Positions 36,324 through 46,400 of a DNA stretch of 64,000 nt are shown here, piece after piece. The position numbers and the translations under genes are program-made. This DNA is from JAYKGU01 sp035285585. Its GTDB lineage: Bacteria > Cyanobacteriota > Cyanobacteriia > CAKZMO01. The DNA lies in assembly GCA_035285585.1 (NCBI GenBank), contig JAYKGU010000234.1, forward strand, positions 18,386 to 82,385. Direction: 5' to 3'. How positions within the stretch are numbered: the stretch's first letter is position 1; each line of letters begins with the position of its first letter. The notes beneath the pieces are model-generated. The model did no database searches. It had not been told where the DNA came from and was given only the letters and a program-made list of their open reading frames with translations.

Positions 36324-36382
36324 TTCTCATAAGGGAGCGCAGCTAAATCTTCGACGGCAACGAAATTTCTCTCTTCTGACAT
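36299..36382 (-). pseudogene. Truncated reading frame, first 21 codons followed by repeat element
   Basis: ATG 36382 has AAGGAAATCTT just upstream, a fair ribosome-binding site. The frame reads MSEERNFVAVEDLAALPYEN and then enters the 95-bp element, where it stops at TAG 36299-36301. The start looks like that of a real gene, so the element may have inserted into it and removed the rest. A 27-residue peptide could still be made. The original product cannot be recognised. Confidence 0.35.
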
Positions 36383-36583
36383 AAGATTTCCTTATAGGAA
36401 ATGAGCCAACTTTGAGAATTCGCATCTATTTGTTTAAAGGCAATCAGAGTAAAAACCGCAGGCAAATTCTCTGTATCGATTGCCTGATGGGAGTTTTGAG
36501 CCTTAAGATCCCTGTTGTACGAAGTCTTGAAGGCGAGCAGATATCTCTTTAATGGAGAGTGAATTCAGTATTGCCCATTTGTA

Positions 36584-36602
36584 CCAATTTCGCGAAAATT
36601 GG
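36584..36602 (+). promoter_or_regulatory. Dyad upstream of NB-ARC gene
   Basis: CCAATTT-CGCG-AAAATTGG is an almost perfect inverted repeat, 54 bases before the ATG. It might be an operator, possibly for the gene's own N-terminal helix-turn-helix-like domain; that link is a guess. Confidence 0.3.
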
Positions 36603-36655
36603 CAAATTGTGTCAGAATGTTTCTTCTCGTCTGGTAACATCTGGGCTGCTGCATC

Positions 36656-39600
36656 ATGGCTACGCTCAAAGCTTCACCCCAAGGCCTCGTACGCATTAAG
36701 CAGGCCAGAACCAGTAAGGGTTGGGCCTCAAGCGATTTCCGCTGGATTGAGTCTGCCAGCGCCATCCTCGGCACCTCCTGGGAAGAGGATGGCGTACTGG
36801 CCGTTGGCGTTTCGGAAGGCACCTGGAAGCGATTTCTCGCCGGGAAATATCCCATTAATGCCGACGCCTTTCGGGCTTACTGTCAGGTTTTAGGGGTGGA
36901 CTGGGAATCCGTGGTGGAAGCCCCACAGGTTGAGTCTTCTGCCTCCCCTGCCGCCCCGTCGGAAATTGGCCTACATTCTGCCAGGCTGCCATGTTCTGGC
37001 CCGCTCACGGATTGGGGGGCAGCACCGGATGTCTCTATTTTCTATGGTCGCCAAATAGAGCTAGAGACGGTGCGTCGGTGGATTGTCCAGGAACGCTGCC
37101 GTTTGATTACCCTGCTCGGGATGGGTGGCATTGGCAAGACATCGCTATCCGTCAAACTGGCCCAGGAGCTTGTGCGGGCGGAGCAGGCGGCCACTATCCA
37201 GTATGTGATCTGGCGATCGCTCCGTAACGCCCCCGCCGTTGAGGAAGTCCTGGCTGACTTAATTTATGTGCTTTCGGGCCAGCAGGAAACTCACCTGCCC
37301 AGCAACCTGGAGGGTAAACTCTCCCGTCTGCTGCATTATCTCCGCACCTGCCGCTGTCTGTTGGTTTTGGATAATGCGGAGTCGATTTTGCAGGCGGGTG
37401 ACCGCACGGGACGCTACCGCACGGGCTACGAAGGCTACGGCCAACTGCTGCGCTGCATCGCGGAAACCGCCCACCAGAGCTGTCTGGTCATCACATCACG
37501 GGAGAAACCGCAGGGATTAACCCCCTTTGAAGGGAAAAGCCTGCCCGTGCGATCGCTCCAGCTCAGCGGCCTGCCTGAACGGGATGGCCGAGAACTTTTC
37601 AAGCTAAAAGGCACCTTCACTGCAACGGAAGCTGAATGGGACACCCTCGTTTCCCGCTATGCTGGAAATCCCCTGGCACTGAAGATCGTTGCATCATCGA
37701 TTCATGACTACTTTGATAGCGATATTTCTACGTTCTTAGACACGATTCACCAGGGTGGATTTCTGTTTGACGACATTCGGGCTTTGCTGGAGCAGCAATT
37801 CCAGCGCTTGACGCCGTTAGAACGGGACATCATGTACTGGTTGGCGATTAACCGTGAGCCTGTCATGTTATCCGAGCTGCAAACGGATTTCATCACCCCC
37901 ATTCCCCAGCGTGAACTGGTCGAATCTCTCAACTCCCTACAGCGGCGATCGCTCATCGAGAAAAGCGACAATCGTTTTACTCAACAACCCGTTGTGATGG
38001 AATACGTCACCACACAACTCGTTGAACAGCTTTGCGAGGATATTTATAGCGAACAAGGTTCTATTCAAAGTTCTAGTCAAGGTTCTATTCAAGGTTCTAT
38101 CCAGAACATAAAACCAAAGCTTTTCATTACCCATGCACTGCTGAAGGCGACCGCCAAGGATTACATTCGAGAAACCCAGGCTAACCTGATTGTGCAGCCC
38201 ATGATTGATCAACTGCTGATGGGGTTTGGCAGTGTCGAGGAGATGGGCGATCGCCTCAGTCAAATCCTCTCCAGCCTGCGGGGCAAACCTGTCAGGGAAA
38301 CCGGCTATGCGGCGGGTAATGCCATTAACCTACTGCATCAAGCTGGATTTGATTTAACCGGGCTGGACTGTTCCCGGTTGACCCTCTGGCAAGCTTACCT
38401 GCAAGGGATCACCCTGCATAACGTTGACTTTAGCCACTCTGACTTATCCCGCTGCACCTTCACGGAAACCTTGGGCAATATTTTGTGGGCCACCTTCAGT
38501 CCCAACGGGCAGCTTCTCGCAACCTGCGACACCGACTGCCAGGTGCGGATATGGGACGCCCAATCCGGCAAGCTACAGCTCATCTGTCACGGCCATGAAA
38601 ATTGGGTGCGTTTCGTCGGGTTCAGCCCCGATGGCAAAACCCTGGCGAGTTGTGGGGCTGATCGCACCATTAAGCTCTGGAATGTGGCCGATGGGGTTTG
38701 CATCAAAACCTTGACGGGACATGGGCATGAGGTGTTTGCAGTGGCCTATAGTCCCGATGGACAGCAGCTTGCCAGCGCTGGGGGCGATCGCACTATCAAA
38801 CTCTGGGATGTGCGTGATGGCCACTGCCGCAATACCTTGACGGGCCACACGGATTGGGTGCGTTCAGTCGCCTTCAGTCCCGATGGTAAAACCCTCGCCA
38901 GTAGCGGTTCTGACCATACCATTCGGGTGTGGGATGTTGCTACCGGAGCCTGTTTAAAGACGCTGACTGGACATACTGCTTCGGTGGGTTCCGTGGCCTT
39001 CAGTCCCGATGGGGAAGTCCTTGCCAGTGCCAGTGGCGATCGCACCGTCAAACTCTGGGACTACGAAACCGGCGATTGTTTGAGAACCTACACCGGGCAC
39101 CAGGGCAGCGTTTATGCCATCGCCTTTGCAACTGGGGATCTAATTGTTAGTGGCAGTGGCGATCGCACCGTTAAATTTTGGGATTGCTACAGCGATACCT
39201 GCGTCAAAACCCTCTATGGCCAGACCAATGAAGTGTGCTGTGTGGCGGTAAACGCCAACCATCAAGCGATCGCCTGCGTCAGCCTGGATCAGACCATGCG
39301 CCTGTGGGATTATGTGAGCGGCCAGTGCTTGAAAACCTGGTATGGTCACACGGACTGGGCCTTGCCCGTCGCCTTCAGCCCCGACGGTCGCTATCTGGCA
39401 AGCGGCAGCAACGACAAAACGGTACGGCTCTGGAACTGGCAGACGGGGGAGTGTTTGAACACCTTGTCGGGTCATACGGATTTCATCTATTCCGTTGCCT
39501 TTAGCCCCAGAGGTGGCCTCCTCGCCAGTGGTAGCACCGATCTGTCGGTACGCCTGTGGCAGGTCGCTTCGGGCCAGTGTGTCCAGGCATTGCTGGGCCA

Positions 39601-40324
39601 TACGGATTGGATTTGTGCGATCGCCTTTCATCCTTGCGACCCCATCCTGGCCAGCGCCAGCGCCGATGCCACGGTTAAAGTATGGGATATTCGCACCGGG
39701 CAATGTCTGCAAACTTTGACGGGGCATACCGCGAAACTTCTGGGGGTAGCTTTTAGCCCCGATGGCAAACAGCTCGCCAGTTGTGGGGTCGATCAGACGA
39801 TTAAGCTGTGGGATGTCCCATCCGGAAATAACCTGAAGACCTTGCGGGGGCACACCAGCCGGATCTGGGGCGTGGCCTACAGTCCAGACGGTCAAACCCT
39901 GGCCAGTTGCAGCACGGATCAAACTATCAAGCTCTGGGACATTGGCACTGGTGAAAGCCTGAAGACTTTGACGGGCCATCACAACTGGGTGTTTGCAGTG
40001 GCCTTTAGTCCCGATGGAAGGCTGCTCGCCAGTGCTTCCCATGATCAGACGGTACGCATCTGGAACCCCAAAACTGGAGAAAGCCTTCAAGTATACGCAG
40101 GCCATGCCCATCTGGTTTCAGCGATCGCCTTCAGCCCTGACAGCACCACCATCGCCAGCGGCTCTCAGGATCAAACCGTGCGGCTCTGGAATGTAAAACG
40201 GGGGCAGTGCGATCGCGTTCTGATTGCCAAACGCCTGTACGAAGGAATGAATTTAACCGGGGTGAAGGGGCTAACGCCTGCGACAATTGCTACCTTGCAG
40301 ACGTTGGGGGCGATCGCTCCTTAA
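36656..40324 (+). CDS. STAND protein: N-terminal HTH-like domain, NB-ARC NTPase, 14 WD40 repeats
   Basis: A protein of 1,222 residues. Residues 1-90 are the charged, HTH-like leader often seen on cyanobacterial NB-ARC proteins (GLVRIKQARTSKGW, SEGTWKRFLAGK). The NB-ARC module follows: FYGRQIELETV (about 128), P-loop GMGGIGKTS (155-163), Walker B CLLVLDNAE (234-241) and a winged-helix part. After a short QGSIQGSIQ repeat linker comes a pentapeptide-like stretch (LTGLDCSRLTLWQAYLQGI, DFSHSDLSRCTF). From about 605 to 1,195 there are 14 WD40 repeats of the VAFSPDGKTLASSGSDHTI type, enough for two seven-bladed propellers. STAND proteins are ligand-triggered switches that oligomerise with ATP, used in signalling or in antiviral and death responses. 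It lies between the two TcA genes, co-oriented with TcA1 and convergent with TcA2. A regulatory or protective link to the toxin is only positional. Confidence 0.93.
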   Translation: MATLKASPQGLVRIKQARTSKGWASSDFRWIESASAILGTSWEEDGVLAVGVSEGTWKRFLAGKYPINADAFRAYCQVLGVDWESVVEAPQVESSASPAAPSEIGLHSARLPCSGPLTDWGAAPDVSIFYGRQIELETVRRWIVQERCRLITLLGMGGIGKTSLSVKLAQELVRAEQAATIQYVIWRSLRNAPAVEEVLADLIYVLSGQQETHLPSNLEGKLSRLLHYLRTCRCLLVLDNAESILQAGDRTGRYRTGYEGYGQLLRCIAETAHQSCLVITSREKPQGLTPFEGKSLPVRSLQLSGLPERDGRELFKLKGTFTATEAEWDTLVSRYAGNPLALKIVASSIHDYFDSDISTFLDTIHQGGFLFDDIRALLEQQFQRLTPLERDIMYWLAINREPVMLSELQTDFITPIPQRELVESLNSLQRRSLIEKSDNRFTQQPVVMEYVTTQLVEQLCEDIYSEQGSIQSSSQGSIQGSIQNIKPKLFITHALLKATAKDYIRETQANLIVQPMIDQLLMGFGSVEEMGDRLSQILSSLRGKPVRETGYAAGNAINLLHQAGFDLTGLDCSRLTLWQAYLQGITLHNVDFSHSDLSRCTFTETLGNILWATFSPNGQLLATCDTDCQVRIWDAQSGKLQLICHGHENWVRFVGFSPDGKTLASCGADRTIKLWNVADGVCIKTLTGHGHEVFAVAYSPDGQQLASAGGDRTIKLWDVRDGHCRNTLTGHTDWVRSVAFSPDGKTLASSGSDHTIRVWDVATGACLKTLTGHTASVGSVAFSPDGEVLASASGDRTVKLWDYETGDCLRTYTGHQGSVYAIAFATGDLIVSGSGDRTVKFWDCYSDTCVKTLYGQTNEVCCVAVNANHQAIACVSLDQTMRLWDYVSGQCLKTWYGHTDWALPVAFSPDGRYLASGSNDKTVRLWNWQTGECLNTLSGHTDFIYSVAFSPRGGLLASGSTDLSVRLWQVASGQCVQALLGHTDWICAIAFHPCDPILASASADATVKVWDIRTGQCLQTLTGHTAKLLGVAFSPDGKQLASCGVDQTIKLWDVPSGNNLKTLRGHTSRIWGVAYSPDGQTLASCSTDQTIKLWDIGTGESLKTLTGHHNWVFAVAFSPDGRLLASASHDQTVRIWNPKTGESLQVYAGHAHLVSAIAFSPDSTTIASGSQDQTVRLWNVKRGQCDRVLIAKRLYEGMNLTGVKGLTPATIATLQTLGAIAP

Positions 40325-40364
40325 GATCATAAACTCAAAAATCTGTAAATGATCCTACCTGTAC

Positions 40365-40385
40365 GGGCATGGCATTGCCATGCCC
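40365..40385. terminator. Perfect 21-base palindrome between convergent NB-ARC and TcA2 genes
   Basis: GGGCATGGCA and TGCCATGCCC flank a single central T in the 105-base gap between two convergent stop codons. It could end transcription from both sides or be another REP-type repeat; the preceding AAAAATCTGTAAATGATCCTACC resembles one end of the 108-bp element, so this may be a decayed copy. No long T-run follows on either strand. Confidence 0.5.
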
Positions 40386-40429
40386 CTCGAGGAATTTCGC
40401 CTTATTCAATCCGCGTTTCTTAGATTAAA

Positions 40430-43400
40430 TTAGCGGATTTGCTGTAACACCTCCTGTACCTGTTGCCGGAAATTGCCGCGATCGAACTTGGACATATAGC
40501 GTAGTTGAATCACTACATCCACATTCCTCAAAGACTCCACATCATTTGGATCGTCTACACCGTTCAGATTCTCAGTGGTAAACGCCGTCGCCTGGGGCAT
40601 TTCCAGTTCCCAGTTTGAGAGGACTCCCGTGCCCTCAAAGGGGAAGTAGCGATCGTCAAAGCGGAAGTTGATATCGAAGTTGCCGAACATACCGTAATCC
40701 TCCCGCTGTTTGGACACCGCAATTTGCTGGTTGGCCCGCCAGTTGACCCGCAGGGTGTTGCCCGTGGGCGGCGTTGCCCCTTCACCCCCCATGAGGTAGC
40801 GAACGGATCCAATGTCAGGGGCCAGCAGCGTTCTGTTGCCCAACTGGATCAGCGTGGCATTGAGGGATTCGTCCGGCTCTAGGGAGGGGGATTTCACCGT
40901 CATCGAGAGGGCGCGAATGATGCGGAAGTAGTGGCCCGGATAGTCCTGGTTAAACATCCGCTCGCCCAGCTCGAAGGTGCAGGTGCCAGTCCTCAACAGA
41001 TTCAGGAACGCCTCGGGGAAGGTGCGCTTCAGGGAGATGGTTTTCTCGATCTCCTGGTAGCGGCTATCCTGGTCGATCGCCGTCTTCTCCAGGCGAGACA
41101 GTTCCAGCATCAGGGATTCGCCCGCCAGCAGGCCGCGCCGCAGGTTGTCCCAGTGACCGAAATTAATCAGGCGATCGCCCGTACCAAATTCGTACTGGTA
41201 AGCCCGCTCAGCAGACCGGGCCATAGAGTAGGCCAGCCGGTAAGCCTGGAAGTACAGCCCGGAGAGACGGGTGATCATCCAGTTATACAGGGCTTCGTTC
41301 GTGAACTTGCGCCGATGGAATTCGGCAATTTGCTGATTCTGCTCAATGGTGCGGCGGTGGATCACCAACTCCTGCTCGGCTATCTGCCGTTGAAGGGTGG
41401 CGATCGCAATTTGCTGGTTAATTTCCGCCAGGTCAAACTCCGCCGTTTGTCGCTCCAGCACCCATTCATTCAGCCTGCGGCGGTACTCACCCGCCTTACC
41501 AACCAAGGCTGCTGTTGTTTCAATAATATCGGCAGTGGTGGCAATCAGTTCGGCAGCGCCATCCAGGGGGGCAGCAAGATTATCCCCAGACACGGCAATC
41601 CCGGTTGCAACGGAGGGAGGTAACCCCAACGTGACCTGCACACTGGCTTCCGGTGTGGCTTGGATAAAGCCCGTAGTCAGTTGCAGGAGGCCACTCACGC
41701 CCTTAGGAATTTGGGCAAGGCCCGTTAGAGTCAGCTCGGTTGCTTCTTCTGGCAAAAGCCCCTGCTCAATGGTATTGGTGAAGTAGGTTAATCGATTCTG
41801 AATATTTCGCTGGCTGATTTGCAAGGCATCCAGGGTTTCCTGGGCTTCATTCCGAGCGAGTTCGTGTACGGAGGTCATCAGTTCCAGGATGGCGCGCTCG
41901 TGGGTGTTCTCCAGCAGGGTCAACTGTTCCGCATCCCGGTTTTGAATCGCTTCCAGTAAAGCCGAGCCAAGGCTGATCACCTGGGCGGTCATCTCTTTGG
42001 CCCGCTCCAGCATGAAGGGGAAGCGGTAGTGGGGGACGGGGGTTTCCAGGTCGGACAGGATGCTGCCCAGGTCACGGCCACCGGCGGCAACGGCTTGCAC
42101 CAGGGCACGCACATCAAGGGGCGGTTGGAACAGGGGGAGTTGCCGGAAAATACCCTCGATGTTGAGGCTATGGCGGATTTTGAATAGGCGATCTTCCACC
42201 CGATCCCAGAAGCCGACGAAGTCGGTATTTTCGGTGACGCAGAAGGTGGTGACGATCGCCCCGTTCTGTGGCAGCGGCAGGCTGCCATTTCCGCCAGCGC
42301 CATTATCCGATGCACCATTGCGGTCGGTGAAATCGGTCAGGAAGTCGGGAACCCGCTCTAATTCCTGGCGGATGGCGTTGTAATCGCCAATGGCCTCAAA
42401 GGCTCGATTTGCTCTGGCTTCAGGGCGGGGACCCAGGAGGTTAAAGGCCAGCACGTAGAGCAACGCCGCTTCATTGATCGACTCCCGCGTATTCTGGGTG
42501 AACAGGGTGTCACCCCAATCCAGCAGGTTGTCGATGTACTTCATCACGATCGCCTTCTGGTAAGCATTGACGCGCAGACGGGCGATCGCATGGGGGTCAA
42601 ACGGATCACGACGATACGCATCCAGGGCGGCCTGGTTGGAAAGAATCTGATCCAGCGGTTTCAGGGGTTGCTCACGGAAGGGTAAGTATTGCCAGTAGCG
42701 ATCGCGGTTGATGGCTCCATTCCCATTCCCATTGTTAGATTCAGGGGTGGTGGGGTTGAAGATGTAGTGATACCAGCGTTGAGCTTCTGCAAAGTTCTGG
42801 TTGGCATTGAGCTGGTTGGCAATCAGGAAGGGAATGTGGAAGAAGATTTCCTCGTAGTAAAGGCCAAATGCACCTTCAAAATCGATGGTCGTCGTGCCAT
42901 TCGGGGTCGTCGCACCGGGGGCAATGGATAGGAAGGATGGACCGTAGGTATCGAAGTTGCGTTCAGGGAGTTGTTGCGATCGCAAACTCAGCAAGCCATC
43001 AATACCATCTCGAAAAAGCGTCAGGTTCAATTCCCGCACCGCTGATGTATCCAGGCGTTCAAAGCGATACTGGGGAGTTTGGTCCGGCCTTATAACGGCC
43101 AACGCCGGATCAGGGGTAAAGGAAAAGGCCGTCTGGGGAACGGTTAAGGGAAACTCCAGTCGCTCTCCATCCGTTCCAATTTCCTGGTCAGTTTGCACCC
43201 GAATCAGGAACTGTTCTTCTCCTGTATCCAACACATACCAGCCTGGTCGATTGTTGATATCCATCAACGAGGTTTCAGACGGCAGGGTGCGCAATAGCCG
43301 GGCAGAGCTGTTGAACACCCGATTGGTCTCAAGACGCCGATTCTCAAACCGCTGCATCAACTCTGAGTTGGTGGGATCGTCCTGTAATTGGGATTGTAGT

Positions 43401-46400
43401 TGGCTCAGTTCTGGCGTTGAAACCGACAAATCCAGTTCTGGGGCGCTGGCTAAGTGATAGTTATTGATATTGGAACCATCGCTGCGGGATACGTGCAGGA
43501 ATGGTCTGGAAAAATCATGAACAATGGGTTGGAATAAGGTATCGAGGCTGTACAGGTATCGCTTGTTGTCATCATTCACGATCCAACTGTGCAGATCTAC
43601 AGTAGAAACAGTGAAGTTGTCCGTTAGTCGAAGTCCAATGCGTGCAAAGGTTTCCCGAACGCGTGCAATGCTTTCTTCACGGGATAAGTTATCTGTGGGA
43701 AGTAGGCTTGTAGAGCTAAAGTTTCCAGTGGCTAGCCTAAAAAGCGGAACTGCGAGGTGCATATCCAGCCGTCCCAGATACACCAACGATAGCCCCAGAT
43801 CATAGTTCACGGCTGCCTGGTCTCGATGTTGCAGCGTAAACAATTCGCGATCGCGCCCATCCCGTAAGGTTCCCACCTGATCCGGATTGTCATAGATCAC
43901 GATGATGCGTTCACGCCGTTCAATGGCGGGCGATCGCACCTCAAAGAAAGTTGCCAGAGCATAGACCCGCTGAAACTCCGCTCGGAATCGTTCCTCCGAC
44001 AACAGTTCCCGCTCTACCTCCGCGTAGGTCTGAGGTTGCACCCAGGTATTCATCAAATTGAGATAGGAGTAGCGAATGATGGGACGGTAAACGATCGTGT
44101 TCGTCTGGTTGTTAGGATTCGGTCGGTTGGCTTCGACGAATTCAACCCAGAACAGGAAGAGACGATTAAAGGCCAGCACTGGAGTCACAAACTCGGCATT
44201 AATGCCCAGGTCAATCTTTTTCCAGGGCAGCCACCGGGTTCCGTTTACCAATTCCCGGTAGTAGAACATGTGGGGCTGGGTGGGAGTCCGTCCAACCAGG
44301 TAGAGGGTTTCATCGGGGTCCCGCTGGTTGGATACTGAGATGACGTACTGGGTTTCATCCTGCTGGATGGTGTAGTAAAACAACTCGTTGTCTACTGAAT
44401 CCATCATGCGCCAACGGGGGCGGTTTTGAGGTGCGGGCGCATTGCGATCGTAAATGGGTTCAATGCGGGCATCGGCAGAGAGGGTAATGCCCCGTTCCTG
44501 TATCAGGCTTCGCAGACTGTCGGGAACAATGCCGTTATCAAAATCAATGGGGTTCAGCGTTGAGCCGTTAATTTGCTCCCGCAGCAGGATCTCAACATCT
44601 CTGTGAAGATAGGAACCTACAATTTTCAAATCCGCCAGTTCGGTTACTTTGTTGAGGTAGTTGGTAAAGGCTTGCTCGACGGTTGCTCGGTTAATTTCAT
44701 TTTGCAGAAGTTCCTGCTCCAGTTCCTCAAATTGAGGGGTTTTGGTGTCGCGCAGTTCGGGTTCGATGAAGCTTTCGGGATAGAGGAAGACCTTGCGGTT
44801 GGCTTCCCAGACCCGGTAGTTCTTCATCCACTCCCATTCATCCGCAGGGATGGTGGCCGGATTCACGCCTTTTTCCAGGTTCATGAGACAGCGCTGGACA
44901 TAAAGCTGTAACGCTGCCGTTCCCTGAACAATGCGCGAGGTTTGCACTTCGCTGCCAATTTGCACATCCAGCAGCAGGTATTCGTACAGCAAATCCGCAT
45001 CACGGCGGCCTGCGAAGCTGTCGTCAATCTGCCGGGGCAGGGCGTAGCTGAGCAGGGCATCTCGCTTGCGGGTGGCGAGGCGATCGCGCAAGGGCGGATA
45101 CACCTGCTCCCACTGCTCCTCGTCGTACCGGGCACGCAGCACATTCAACAAAGCCACGGATTGCTGCTGGTAGAAGGGGAGGGTGAGATCACGGGTGTCG
45201 CTCAGTTGCAGCACAAAATCGATATTGACCTGGAGGAGCGTGGCGATCGCAAAGCCCTGTTGCAAGCGCGACAATCCTTCAACCCGGTTATAGGCCAGCT
45301 CGCCAAAGTGGGCCATCAGACGAACAATCTGCCGTCGCTCCCAGCCGCTGAGGGCCTGGATTGCATCGAGAATGGTATCGGCGTCGGTTTGTTGCAGCAC
45401 CCGCACCAGATTGCCATCCCCATCGTTGAAAGCGGTGCGCAATTCGGTGAAGATCCGCAGGTTTTCCAGATCCGTCAGGCTGGGACGCAGCACATCCGTC
45501 ACGCTGAACTGCGCAGGATTTTGCAGCAGCGCCCTGGTTTCCACAGTGCTCAGGGTAAACCGGATCACCAGATACAGGGCTTTGCTCAGGTAGTAGAGGT
45601 AATCCAGGAGTGCCGGGGGAATGGGCTGGTCTTCGGGGGCGGCGAAGATTTGCAGCATCCAGTCCATGATGTGCGGGGCGCTGATCAGGGTGCGATCGCT
45701 CCCGAACAGGGGCACGCGCAGATAGGTCATCACCGCTTGCAGCGGTTCCGCTTCCACCCCCAGCAGTTCGGAGAGTCCGGCCAGTACCGCATTGCCCAGG
45801 TCATTGTGCAGCCGGGACAGGGTTTCGTTAATAACGGCATCGGCATTGGTGGGGAGGTCGGTCAGGCTGGTGAGGTCGGGGCGATCGCTCCGAATCACGG
45901 CTCCATTCCCATCAATCCACCCCGCTGCCTGTAGGACTTCCCCAATGCGGGCCGACTGGGCTTCCGTCAGATCATCCGTGGCAAAGGTGACGGAACGCAC
46001 CAGCAGCTCCGTGGACTGGCGGGCCAGGGTATCGGCCAGATCTCGCACAGCGGCATCGGTGAAGGGCAGGCGAATGCGGCTGTCCTGAGAACTATCGTTA
46101 GCCAGGAAGGTGAGTTCGTCGATGCTGATGCCCAGCCGCTGCAGTTGCAGGGCGCGATCGCTCACCTGGCGGAACTCCTCCAGGGTGTTGATTTCGGCAA
46201 TGCCCACCCAATCCAGCACCGTCAGGAAATCGGCGACGGTCAGCCGCACTACCTTGGCGGTTTGGGATAGGTGATAGAGCCGGGTGAGATAGCGGCTATC
46301 CAGCACCAGCACCGGGGCATCGCCGCTGAGCCGCTGCACCAGCCGATCCAGGTCTTCGCTGGAGACTTGCAGAGCCGCCATCAGACGGGTGCGGATTTCC

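Larger units (their letters stand above)
36015..36655. other. Repeat-rich spacer between TcA1 and the NB-ARC gene
   Basis: Contains a copy of the CTTCCCGCCTTAAGCTGAT arm (36122-36140), the 95-bp element at 36229-36323, a truncated reading frame on the minus strand, and an AT-rich stretch with a dyad just before the NB-ARC gene. A 69-codon minus-strand frame at 36011-36220 crosses repeats and was not accepted as a gene. Confidence 0.5.
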
